In this document: piece by piece, positions 9,758-19,307 of the stretch
How the letters are laid out: the number at the start of each line of letters is the position of its first letter
How positions within the stretch are numbered: the first letter of the stretch is position 1
Assembly (NCBI GenBank): GCA_024364805.1
Contig: CM044507.1
Coordinates: 86,514,445-86,539,020, forward strand
DNA: 24,576 bases
Origin: Euprymna scolopes
Lineage: Eukaryota; Mollusca; Cephalopoda; Sepiida; Sepiolidae
Direction of reading: 5' to 3'
Position numbers and translations under genes: made by a program
Notes under the pieces: model-generated
What the model saw: the letters and a program-made list of their open reading frames with translations, nothing else
What the model was told of the DNA's origin: nothing
The model's database searches: none

Positions 9758-10459
9758 CCTATGAACCTCGAAATGGTTAGGCCGATTTTTTTAAACTTCA
9801 TACAAATGTACTTTATGTATCTGTGAGTGTTCTAAGGGTTCTTTTTATCGGAATGCCTCTGATAAGTATCGAAAATCTATAATTGAAAAAAATCCCATTA
9901 AAGAAAGAATAGTCCGATTTTGACACCCTTATACAGCCTAACATCACGAGTGAATTTGAGAAGTTTGATCATTACACAAGCAGAAGGGCCAGGCATATAA
10001 AATCAACAATAGATTCAAAATTAATATTTCTGTTTAGAACAAAATTGAATTCTTTACTTTTTCATTTTAAACTTTAATTCACGCCATTATATAAAAACAA
10101 TTTTATAAAATCAATACTAGGTTCTCTACAGTGCAATATAAACTACAATGTATCATGGACTAAGTTACTGTGGGAATGCATGAGAATCTTCCTTCCAGTG
10201 CACCGCCTTGAATCCCTGATTAGAGCATAAGGAAAGACAATGGCCGTTGTTCTGAGTATCTAAGTGCTATGCCAAGGAAGCTACAAAGAGAGAACTCAGA
10301 TATATTCTATTTTTATGACATTTACATCATATGTATCAATTTCTAGAGGGAAGACAATGGAAATGGTCCCATATTTTTACCTGATCCTCAATGTGCCGAA
10401 TCTCTATGTATCCCCACTAGACAGATGCTTATTCGATGTTAATGACATTGAAATCAGAT

Positions 10460-10822
10460 GAAGGTGATTCCAAAAGTAATGCCTCTTATTTATTTTTTAA
10501 CTCAAAAAGTTGAAGAGCCACGAAGACGGGAGTGGTACCATTAAAACGAGCGACCTTTTGTGATCCAAAATTCATTTTTCTACATAGTTACCACCATGTA
10601 CTTTTGTCTAGAATTTAACGACGCATGTCTGCTTCTGATGCATGCCATGACAGAGGTTGCTTTCTTAAGATCTCACACCGTCAATATCTGCAACTGAGAA
10701 ATGAAACTTTCAAGTTATGAATGCCTTATTCAGTCATCATAATAATGCAATTTGAAATTCCTTCTGATCTATTCTGGCGGAATAAAAAAAAAAGAGGCAT
10801 TACTTTTGGAACGCCCCTTGTA
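10460..10822 (-). mobile_element. mariner-type MITE (family with 20248-20782)
   Basis: The left end AAGGTGATTCCAAAAGTAAT then GCCTCTTA and the reverse complement of the right end AAGGGGCGTTCCAAAAGTAA then TGCCTCTTT form ~30 bp inverted repeats. The inside retains AGCGACCTTTTGTGATCCAA and TTTTTCTACATAGTTACCAC. On the minus strand this is the extreme C-terminus of a mariner transposase (W..C....GDYVEK-type end) and its 3' flank. About 360 bp long, with no usable transposase. It is shared with 20248-20782, which keeps more of the interior. Confidence 0.75.
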
Positions 10823-10868
10823 GTTAAAAAGCCATTAAATACTGGGAAACGCTGGGTCTTTCTGCTAG

Positions 10869-11255
10869 TATTAAGGTAAGTTTTATGCAGAATTAATCAT
10901 ATTTATTGATCAGACAATATTTCTGATTTATAAATCGACTAGAATTGAACGCTAATGTTGTGTAAATATTTCATTTCGCTAAACTTTGTATATTCCACAA
11001 ACTTCACCAATTATGATCTGAAGAGTTTCAGGAGCATTTCGTGACTTTGAGAATTATTAAACCAAGTTCAAAGAAGAGCACGTCTGCTGGATGTTTGCAA
11101 AATCGATACCATAATGTCGAGATAATGTTCAATATGAGTATATAGTGTGGCGTGGTTCCTCGCATTCATAGGACGCCATCTTGGACGGTAGTGTCTTTGT
11201 GTACAGCTAAGAATAACATCCATATCTAATGGTTTATAAACGTATTCATTTTTTT
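10869..11255. other. Non-coding stretch, nothing recognised
   Basis: AT-rich single-copy-looking sequence with no gene or RNA signal that I can support. Confidence 0.4.
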
Positions 11256-11455
11256 ACGGACTGTTATCCTCACCTCCATAGTTGTTGTTTCCCCATGTTT
11301 CGGCCAACTCATCCTCTGGCCTTCTTCAGGTGATTAACATACTAAAAAGGTTAATAAAAATGCATCATTTATTTATTTTATTTGCGGACTGTTATCCTCA
11401 TCTTTATAGTTGTTGTTGTTTCATAACGTGGTAAAACAATAACAACTATGAAGGA
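11256..11455. repeat. CTGAAGA-CCGAAAC type repeats, second subfamily
   Basis: A minus-sense copy (11256-11340) reads CACCTGAAGAAGGCCAGAGG, ATGAGTTGGCCGAAACATGG and then GGTGAGGATAACAGTCC. A partial minus-sense copy follows (11385-11424) and a short plus-sense piece (about 11430-11455), so the last two form a small inverted pair. GGCC and GGCC flanking the loop between CTGAAGA and GAAAC can pair perfectly. Confidence 0.65.
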
Positions 11456-12690
11456 TTCAAAGGATTCCAAAAAAAACAAACAAAAATGATTTATAAATGT
11501 TAGGTTTTTTTTTTACAAAGGGAGATGGTTGGTTGGTTGTTTTGTTTTACGGCATATCAACCTTTTTCTGGCTATTTAATGCCGAACCTAGTGATTTTGA
11601 GGAACGATTTTTTAATGGAGTATATTTGTTTTTTTTAAGTCGGATTCTATTTAACCCCTAGTTGGGACCCTAACAGGTACTACCACTCTGAGTCAGAGTG
11701 GACCTGGGAGCAATGGCAATTAAAGGGTGACTCCACACTCCCCAAAGCCCGCAAGCTGGGGCCTCACCATCGGATATAGTTTTAGGTCATATCCAGGACC
11801 GTACAAAGGGAGAAAATAAAGGACAAATAAGAGCGTGCAAAATGGAAATAAATGAAACAAGAGAATAGATGGGTCACCATGTAATAAGTGCTATCTAAAA
11901 GATAAGTTTTGTAAATGAAAAACGAAATATTATAACAGAACATTTTTATACAAGAAACAGTAATATAAAAGTTACTTTATTGTAAATGTCGTAAATGTTG
12001 GTTTATAGTTTTGAGTGTTAATATGTGTATGCGAGTATTTGGCAGCGTGGCACTGTATGTGTGTGCGTTGGTTTACCTTGTTCTTGTTAGTACATGTACA
12101 GCTGTAAGTAGCATTTTATTTCTGTTCTCCTACATTCACAAATGTGTAAAATGTATGCACAAAATAAAGGTGGCTGGTATGCGAGTAATTGAGTTATTTT
12201 TTTTTTTTTTGCATATTGAACCCCCACCCCAGCAGAGAGGAGGGGCTGGAATAGCTTCGTTTTAGTGTCTTTCAGGTGCGAGGTAGAGGTGGGGGCTTAA
12301 AAATTTTCTCTGTGTCTCTAACTTTTAGCCATTGGTTTTATAGAAGTTTCAAACTTCATCATCGGATTACTATTTTTACACAAACACGTGACTACGTGGA
12401 GTTTGGAGCGATTTTCATTGGTTAAAAATACATTGAATTAACACGTTCCTGTGAACATTTCCTTACTTTGGGGAGTGAGGAGGAAAGCGAACTCCTATGA
12501 ATTAGCGAAAGAAAGAGTTTAAGAACTATAAGTGATTTGCATTTGCAGAAATCACTTTTTGTTCAAGAAGTCTCCACAATAGGCCCGAAAAATGCTTCAT
12601 TTTTTGACTTAAAGATTAAAGAAACAAATTTTGATCAACATTCTTCATTTGAAAAATCTAATACGTTACAATGTGTATGATATTGAACTT
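11456..12690. other. Non-coding stretch with a GC-richer block and a 19 bp palindrome
   Basis: The block from about 11640 to 11810 is GC-richer than its surroundings and contains CCACTCTGAGTCAGAGTGG (11683-11701), a perfect 9 bp inverted repeat with a 1-base centre. The 84-codon open frame at 12011-12265 runs through a T run and has no recognisable motif. No terminal repeats or RNA gene were found. Confidence 0.45.
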
Positions 12691-13929
12691 ATTTATTGAC
12701 ACAAAAGTAATGTTTTCTGAGGTTCAACTTGAAAAGATCATAACTCCTTTCATAATAAACTTTATTAATCGAAATAAGAACCATTAGAATCGACACATTT
12801 TTGCGAACGCGACACAAGTTTATTTACCCCATTAGCATAGAAATCCGGAGTTCTGGAAGCAACGAAAGCATTGAAAACTGATTTGGCATCATCTCGGCTT
12901 TTCAAGCATTTTTCATACAGGAAGTTGTCAAGAGGCTTGAAAAAGTGAAAATCGGTGGTTGAGAGGCCCGGTGAATATGGCAGATGAGGTAGAGTCTGGT
13001 AGCCCAGTTTGTTCAGTTTCGGTAGTTGAGCGACATTGAGGCAAGCATTGTTATGGAGGAGAATTGGTCCCTTCATATTGATCAATCTCGGGCACATACG
13101 TTGGAGCTTCTGGTGCATTTCGTCAATTTGTCAGCAGTACTTCTCTGCCGTAATCGTTTCGCCCAGATTCAAGAAGCTGTGATGGATGAGACGGGTTGTA
13201 GACCACCAAACAGTTGCTATAACCTTTTTTTGGTGCAATTTTGGCTTCAGGAAGTGTTGTGGAGCTTCTCCGGCATCCAACCACTATGCCAAACGTCACT
13301 TTTCATCACATGTCACAATCTGCTCAAGAAAGGAGTCATTTTTGTTGCGTAGAAGGAGCGTAGAAGATGCCTCAAAACAACAATTTTTTGGATTATCGTT
13401 CAATTTATGCGGCACCCATTTATTCAACTTTTTTGACTTCCCTATTTGCTTTAAATGCCGAACGACTATTGAGTGGTCGACCTAGAGTTCAACTGAAATT
13501 TCTTGTATGGTTTTGCAAGGATTAGCTTCAATTAAGGCTTTCAAATGTTCGTTATCAACCGTCTTCATCTTTGAGGCTGTTGTTACCATTACGAATTTTC
13601 TTGAACAACCGTTGTGCCACACATTCATTAGTAGTTCCTGGGCCAAACGCATCATTGATATCATAAACTGTCTCAGCAACTTTTCCGCCTAGTTTGAACT
13701 GGAACAAGAAAATCGTGTAGATTTGAATTTTGTCCATGCTGTCGAAAAGGCTGCAAAAAATTGATGATGAGATTGAGAATGGTAACAAACAACACGATTC
13801 GATTGAGTGAAAAACGCACTTCAAAATGATGTATAACATCGCTGTGTATATGTCAATCAATTAATTAAGAAACCATATATAAAAGTAACATATATGAGAA
13901 AATGATATTGCTTTTGCACCAACTTAATA
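12690..13929 (-). mobile_element. Near full-length, inactive mariner (Hsmar1/cecropia-like)
   Basis: About 1.24 kb, close to the usual 1.28 kb of mariners. The 5' end on the minus strand (13911-13927) reads TTAAGTTGGTGCAAAAG, and the opposite end (about 12690-12716) has TTGACACAAAAGTAAT. Both match the cecropia/Hsmar1-type terminus TTAGGTTGGTGCAAAAGTAAT, with the second more diverged. TA dinucleotides adjoin both ends. Nearly the whole transposase can be followed inside (12765-13737). The two diverged ends and broken gene mean it is a dead copy. Confidence 0.9.
12765..13737 (-). pseudogene. mariner transposase pseudogene (DD34D family)
   Basis: The minus-strand translation follows the ~340-residue Hsmar1-like transposase from start to stop. 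The N-terminus has MDKIQIYTIFLFQFKLGGK and INDAFGPGT. A middle part has VDNEHLKALIEANP, WVPHKLN and IVTCDEK. The C-terminus has MHQKLQRMCPRLINMKGPIL, LPHLPYSPGLSTTDFHFF, FYANGVNKL and KCVDSNGSYFD, ending at a natural stop. The first and third catalytic aspartates (TCDEK, TTDFH) are kept, but the second is Asn (LHNNA instead of HDNA). One frame shift lies near 13555, where the SGRPSE-type segment is shortened. By eye, at least four in-frame stops lie between about 13150 and 13485. It would not be functional. Confidence 0.92.
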
Positions 13930-14089
13930 TAAAGAGTGTTTGTATTTTAAGGGCAGCAAACTTTAAATTAAAATAAGCCACAGAAAATATTTTGTGGTTT
14001 ATTTTATAGATTAATTTTTGGCATTTATAATTTAAATAAAATTTTGCATATATAGCATAACCTAGAAGTCCAATATTCACAAACTCTTC

Positions 14090-14390
14090 ACTTTAAATCA
14101 GTCTGTATTTCGGCAATAATACGTCGAATGTTGTCTTCCAAATGGTCTATTGTGTCTGCTTTATCAGCGTAGACATGGGACTTTATATATTCCAAAAGAA
14201 AATAATCTAATTAAATTAAATTGCTGAACGAGGTGGCCAGTTGACAGGTCCATTTCGTGGAATTATTTCTTTATCAAATATTTCCCTCATTTAATTGATT
14301 GTATCATTTGCAAGCACTGCTTGTGTGCCAATATTTTCATGATGAATTTCCAAACCAAGCTGGACTCAAAATACTCGATAGTTGCCAAAG
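14090..14390 (-). pseudogene. Second transposase remnant (DUF4817/Tc1-mariner-like C-terminal half)
   Basis: Minus-strand translation gives NDTIN then MREIFDKEIIPRNGPVNWPP, and after a frame change DYFLLEYIKSHVYADKADTI, DHLEDNIRRIIAEIQTDL. This matches the conserved run IIxRNGPVNWPPRSxDLTPLDYFLWGYVKSxVYADKPxTIxxLEDNIRxxI found in many arthropod and mollusc transposases. It is the third-aspartate region and part of the C-terminus. A stop interrupts it after TIN, and a frame break and stops separate the NWPPRS and DYFL parts. It is related to the enzyme of the 8660-9272 element and distinct from the adjacent mariner. No terminal repeats were seen. Confidence 0.75.
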
Positions 14391-14529
14391 CTGCTATTGA
14401 AGAAAATAGAATTGTCAATTTAAAGTTCGCCGTCTGCATAAAAAAAGCACCCTGATATGTATCAAAGAGCCTACTATTGATTTCATATGTTGAACTCTTC
14501 TGCTTGTGAGGTGATGAAACTTCTCAAAT

Positions 14530-14750
14530 GCACTTTTAATGTTAGGCTGTATAAAGGTGTTAACTGGGATCAAAATCAGACTGTTCCTTCTTTAATGGGA
14601 TTCTTCGATTATCGATTTTTGATACTTATGGGAGGCATTCCCAGACACATGAAGTATATTTGTATGAAATTTGAAAAAAATCAGACCAGCCGTTTCAGAG
14701 TCCATAAGGAACGAACACTCATACACACAAAGTGCATTTTATATATAAGA
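14530..14750 (-). mobile_element. Helitron-like 5'-end fragment upstream of the protocadherin
   Basis: Read on the minus strand from 14750 it begins TCTTATATATAAAATGCACT, then TTGTGTGTATGAGTG, TTCCTTATGGACTCTGAAAC and GATTTTTTTCAAATTTCATA. It parallels the 5' half of the element at 9653-10868. The 3' hairpin and CTAG are absent, so it is truncated. It ends about 175 bp before the protocadherin ATG. The plus-strand 91-codon open frame here is part of the repeat. Confidence 0.6.
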
Positions 14751-14830
14751 TATGTTGGATAAAAGTTATTTTGAATATTGACGGATATGATTTTCACTTC
14801 ACTAATGAAATTTTTATTTTCAATTTCTAT

Positions 14831-14836
14831 TTGCAG
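14831..14836 (+). promoter_or_regulatory. Candidate 3' splice site before the protocadherin ATG
   Basis: A T-rich stretch (TTTTTATTTTCAATTTCTAT) ends in TTGCAG at 14836. If used, the coding exon starts at 14837 and an upstream non-coding exon exists outside the part I can identify. A six-codon upstream ORF including its stop (ATG 14840 to TAA 14857) would then sit in the leader. Confidence 0.5.
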
Positions 14837-14925
14837 ATCATGAGTCAGTTTTCATAAGGATACATCGAGTTTGATATCTTTCTTCCGAGTGTCTCGTTAT
14901 TTTTACTGACTGAAAATAACAAACA

Positions 14926-17340
14926 ATGCTAGCTTTCCATTTGAGTGTGTTCCTGTCTGCTTTGCCGTTATGCTTTTGTGTCGACCTCACCTATTACGTG
15001 GAAGAAGGAAAGAGCCCCGGTACATACCTAGGAGATATTGCCAGTGATTCTCATGTCGCAGACAAACTCTCGTCCCAAGACGCGGGGCTGATCACATATA
15101 GCCAGATGGAAAAGAGCACGTCGAGCACGCTGCAATTGTTCCGCATTGCCAAGAAAACGGGTAAGCTCTACACGGCACAGACGCTTGACGCCGAATCGCT
15201 TTGCACATACAACATGGAATGTTTTAAAATGGTGGATGTTGCGATTCGGAAGGAGGAGTCGTTTATTAAGATTTTAGAAGTCAAAATTATAATAAAAGAC
15301 ATAAATGATCACCAACCGGAATTTCCAGAGCAACAAGTCGAGATTGAATTCTCCGAAGAGTCACCGAAAGGTGCTAAGAGGTCAATTCCACACGCCATCG
15401 ACAAAGATGTTGGCACCTTAAATTCCCAGATCAACTACCAGCTAAAGAAGAACATTGATGAACCATTCAATCTCTCCGTCTCCAAAAGTGTGGACGGTAT
15501 TTCTAAGCTGAGTATATCGTTAGTCGAGCGACTTGATCGAGAGGTGAAAAATACGTATGATGTCCAAGTCATCGCGCAAGATGGAGGATCCCCAGCCAGG
15601 CAGAATGTCCTGGATGTCCACATCACCGTAACAGATGTCAACGATAACACACCTGTGTTTTCCCAAAAGGTGTATAACGTCACAATCAGGTATGAGCATG
15701 ATCGATCGACACCTGTGACCATTCTGTCTGCAAGGGATTTAGATTCTGGCAAGAATGGCGAGATTTCTTATCAATTCAGTTCCAAGACGGCAACCATTGC
15801 TAGATCCTATTTCGATTTAGACAGTGTAACCGGGGAAATATTTCAGCGAAAAAAGTTCACAGCTGGCAAGAGCCTGGTTTATAAATTATATATCGAAGCC
15901 ACTGACAAGGGTGACCCACCGCTGAGCTCTGTCGCAATGGTTGTTGTTAACGTGATCAGCCAACAGAATAATGCTCCAACTATCGACATTAATTTTGTGT
16001 CTGCATCGACTGGGAACACTGCTTCAATATCAGAAGACATAGCAGTTGGAAGTTTCATTGCCTTCGTCAGGGTCACCGACGATGATGCTGGTCAGAACGG
16101 TGAAGTTAAGTGCGAATTAAACCATAGCAAATTCCAACTGCAGAGCTTGGGCACTAAAAAATATAAAGTCTCCGTGAAGAACCTGTTGGACAGAGAGATG
16201 CAGGACCACCACGAGATCACCATCACCTGCCAGGATAAAGGATCACCTCCATTATTTAGCGAGATCAAGATTTCTATTCGTATTACGGATGTCAATGATG
16301 TTCACCCACAATTCTCCAAGGAGTTGTTTAAATTCCGGATCAAAGAGAATCAAAAATCAAAATTTCCAGTCGGCTATGTGAATGTGACTGACCCAGATCA
16401 GGGATCAGGTAGCAAGCTTAGTTACTCCTTAGTGAGTAACAGTAAACATTTTCTTCCATTTATTATCTCAAACAACGGACTCATCTCTACAGTGATGTCG
16501 TTGGATTACGAATTCCAGAACAACTACGAATTCTTGGTTCTTGTAGAGGATCATGGGATGCCCTCACTCAACAACACTGTAAAAGTCATTGTAGAAGTAA
16601 AAGACGAAAACGACAATGCTCCGTATTTCACTTTCCCCAGCATCAATCCATGTACAATGGATGTCACCTATTATCAACATCAGTCGAGCAACATCACCGT
16701 CCTGAAAGCGTCAGACCGAGACAGCCGAGAAAACGCGTTCCTCAGATATGAAATCACTAACGGCAACAACAAACAATTATTCACCATTAACCACTACACA
16801 GGTCTGTTGTCTTTCACTCGTGTAGTCACCCATCAAGATGCAGGGCCGTATGAGCTCGCATTTGCTGTCATGGACAGTGGCACTCCAGTCATGTCAGCCA
16901 CAACAAACCTGACTTTGGTGCTCACAGTCAGCAATAAGACATCGAACTTGTTAAATGTTATGCACCGACAGACAAGTGGAAGGATTCACATCCACTTATT
17001 GATTGGCATCGTGTTAATTGGAGTGACTGTGGCTGTGCCAATCACGGCGGCTGTATCAATCTGTCTGATCCGCTGGAAGAATAAAAAGAACTCACTGCAA
17101 AGGGGTGGAGAAAATATCTCCGAGAAACACATCACGGAACAGAGACATTTGATGTGCCACGCACACCCAGACATGCCCTGGCCAGACGTCCAAGGGAATA
17201 GGACTGAGCCAGAGCTTGGACATAACTCTCATTCGACCAAATCAAAACGAGGAATCTACCCAGGGGATCAGTTGGAAAAGGGTCAACGATGTTCAGTACG
17301 AGGAATGAAATGCCAAAATGGGTCTGCGGTTATTTATCAG
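14926..17340 (+). CDS. Protocadherin, large ectodomain/transmembrane exon (805 codons)
   Basis: Encodes a neuronal-type homophilic adhesion receptor of the cephalopod protocadherin expansion. Residues 1-18 are a signal peptide (LAFHLSVFLSALPLCFC). Six cadherin repeats follow, at roughly 19-134, 135-245, 246-351, 352-463, 464-568 and 569-680. Calcium-linker motifs are visible as DINDHQPEF (125-133), DVNDNTP (237-243), DVND (455-458) and DENDNAP (560-566). LDRE lies at 203-206 and 421-424. Repeat 1 has the C-X5-C pair (C93, C99) typical of protocadherins. One membrane helix spans about 690-715, with IRWKNKK as the stop-transfer. About 90 cytoplasmic residues follow. The start ATG has A at -3, and an in-frame TAA lies 9 bases upstream (14917). 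The exon ends in phase 0 at CAG|GTAAGT. Unspliced reading adds six residues and stops at 17361. Later exons should supply the rest of the tail but are not seen. The particular paralog cannot be named. Confidence 0.96.
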
Positions 17341-17346
17341 GTAAGT
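17341..17346 (+). promoter_or_regulatory. Consensus 5' splice site at the end of the protocadherin exon
   Basis: TATTTATCAG|GTAAGTGCCC is an almost ideal donor, placed in phase 0 after codon 805. Sequence beyond it is AT-rich and quickly enters repeats, consistent with intron. Confidence 0.85.
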
Positions 17347-17448
17347 GCCCGTAATTCCTAAAACTGTCACACCATATCATCATACCCTGTTTCATTTGTT
17401 CTTGAATCGGTTCAGAATTTTTTTAGATGACGATTATTAATCTGTTTT

Positions 17449-17562
17449 ATTTGGATTATCATTTTCATCTTGCTTGTTATTTTCACAATGTTTTGATAGA
17501 TGTTACCTTTGACCTTCTTCCAGTGAATCTTTCTGTAAAACTCAGGAATCTATATGGAATTT
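17449..17562 (-). repeat. CTGAAGA-CCGAAAC family repeat, decayed copy in the putative intron
   Basis: Minus strand reads CTGGAAGAAGGTCAAAGGTA, ACATCTATCAAAACATTGTG and AAAATAACAAGCAAGATGA. This is the same order as the copies at 4.1-4.8 kb, as is the inner GAATCTTTCTGTAAAACTCA part (plus-strand notation). Confidence 0.7.
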
Positions 17563-17609
17563 CAAACTTAATCCGTTATTTTATTCAACGATGAACTCAC
17601 TGAAGGCGC

Positions 17610-18762
17610 TTTTTTTTTTTTCTTTTTTTAACTCACATCGCCACTTGGGACGCAAGGGACTACTATTTGGGACCATGCCTAGGAAAGATTAACAAGGTGT
17701 TAGTTTATGTTACATTTAAACTTCTGAATATCAGTAAAGTCAGGGAAGCAAGTAGCAGGAAGGGAATTCCAAAGTTCAGCTGTTTGAGGGGAAAAAAACT
17801 GTTAAAGTAAAAACTTTCTGGCATTTAGAGACCTCAACAGTGAAGTGGTGTGATTTTGTTGCTAAGCACGTTTGTCAGGGATGTGTACATCAAGAGGGTA
17901 CAACTCCAACGAGTTCATCAGAGCACATTCCATTAAAACATTTGTAAAACAGGCACAGAGATGCAACATTGTAGCGAAGGGATGGGGGTTGAAGTTTAGT
18001 TGACAAAGTGGGACCTATTAGATTGGAGACTGTTTTCTGGATCCTATTCACCCAAAACAAGGTATATATCGCAACATAGACGTAAGGGGCTACTATTTGA
18101 GACCATGCCTAGGAAAGATTAACAAGATGTTGGTTTACATTACATTTAAACTTTTGCATATCAGTAAAGTCAGGGAAGCAGGTAGCAGGAAAGGAATTCC
18201 AAAGTCTGGCTGTTCTGAGGAAAAAACTATTAGTGTAAAAAGCTTTCTGGCATTTAGGGACCTCAACAATGAAGTGGTGTGATTTTGTTGCTAAACAGGC
18301 TTACTGGGGATATGTACGTTGAGGAGACACAAGTGCAATGAGTTCATCAGAGCACATTCCATTAAAATATTTGTAAAATAGGCACAGAAATGCAATATTG
18401 TGATGATAGGACAGTGGTTGGAGCTTAGTTGACAAAGTGGGACCTATTAGATTGGAGACTCTTTTGAACCCTGTCTAAGAGGGAGAGGCTAGTGGTAGAT
18501 GCACCAGCCCAGATGTGGCAACAATACTCCATGCATGGGCGAATGAATGGTGGCTTTATAGAGGTACAGGATACTCTCAGGTGTGAGTAGTCTTCTCACA
18601 CGATAGCGAGAGCCAACCTTCCTTGCAGCAGCCTTTGCAATGTCCTCAATGTCCACAATGTATTTGTTCCAGTTCATATTGGCCGTGATTGTTAAGCCGA
18701 GGTGTTTGAAGGAAGAATTCTCTGATAGGTTGTTAACAATTACGACAAACGTTTGAAACCAT
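17610..18762 (-). mobile_element. Jockey-like LINE fragment (3' end of reverse transcriptase, A-tail), partly duplicated
   Basis: Minus-strand translation at 18489-18735 gives NSSFKHLGLTITANMNWNKY, AKAAARKVGSRYRVRRLLTP and ESILYLYKATIHS. Then, in another frame, comes CMEYCCHIWAGASTTSLSLL followed by DRVQK. This is the thumb/C-terminal part of a jockey-clade-type reverse transcriptase. The following VSNLIGPTLSTKL...CLFYKCFNGMCSDEL region is present twice as direct copies, 17651-18034 and 18081-18463, offset 430 bp. The minus-strand 3' end runs into an A-rich tail (T run at 17610-17629 on the plus strand). Frame shifts and stops are frequent. Either two overlapping 5'-truncated insertions or a tandem duplication explains it. 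Confidence 0.85.
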
Positions 18763-19260
18763 CAATTGCCATGACTGATAACACTACCAGAGAGCTCATC
18801 AGTCAAACTTCGTTAGCTTAACATTCACAGCCAACATGAATGAGAACAAATATTTTGAAGACACTGTCAAGGCTGCTGCAAAGAAAGGTGAGCTCCCTTT
18901 ATCATGCTAGAAAAATACACCTGACAGTATCCTATATCTCTATAAAAAAAACTATTATTCACTCATGCATGGAACATTGTTGCCAGATACAAGCTGATGC
19001 ATGAACTAATAGTCTCTCTCTATTGGACAGGGTTGAAACATATCCCACGCCCCCACTGTAATTGTCCTCTCATGCCAGAGAGGCTTCTACTCCTAAAGTT
19101 TCATTCCCCAAACTCCTTTACTTTGAAATTTCCTTTCTCTATCCTGCTTGCCCATTTGTAGAAATTTAAACAATGTGCGCAGACATCTTGCTACCCAACT
19201 CCCTACTCAGAATGTCTCTGTAGATATGATCTCTAATTCACAGTAGTCTTTGCATGTCAG
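18763..19260 (+). mobile_element. LINE fragment of the same family, opposite strand (head to head)
   Basis: Plus-strand translation gives SLTFTANMNENKYFEDTVKA then AAKK, followed by SILYLYKKTIIHSCMEHCCQ and NSLSLLDRV. This is collinear with the minus-strand fragment next to it, and nucleotide stretches such as CATGCATGGA(A/G)..ATTGTTGCCA are shared. Similarity fades after about 19030, where remnants like HSPNSF can be guessed at. It is broken by stops. With its neighbour it forms a large inverted repeat centred near 18762. Confidence 0.7.
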
Positions 19261-19307
19261 TGGCAAGTTGCTTTGTTTGGGGTGAATATGAATAATATAT
19301 TTATATA

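Larger units (their letters stand above)
9653..10868 (+). mobile_element. Helitron-like non-autonomous element with nested insertions
   Basis: The left end TCTTGACTTATATATGAACG then GCACTTTGTG matches the reverse complement of 14530-14750, another copy of the same 5' end. The interior shares GTTCCCTATGAACCTCGAAA, GGCCGATTTTTTTAAA and GGAATGCCTCTGATAAGTAT with that copy. The right end reads AATACTGGGAAACGCTGGGT followed by CTTTCTGCTAG and T, fitting the hairpin plus CTAG and 3' T of a Helitron end, though the stem is decayed. A (GA)n tract (9687-9754) expanded near the 5' end and a mariner MITE (10460-10822) is inserted near the 3' end. Confidence 0.55.

Noticed and set aside
9574-9801. Ser-Leu repeat open frame, minus strand
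   Set aside because: Translation of the (AG)n tract.
13026-13485. Plus-strand open frames of 99-108 codons
   Set aside because: Antisense shadows of the mariner transposase remnant.
15435-17174. Minus-strand open frames of 62-105 codons inside the protocadherin exon
   Set aside because: Antisense shadows of the coding exon; no independent support.
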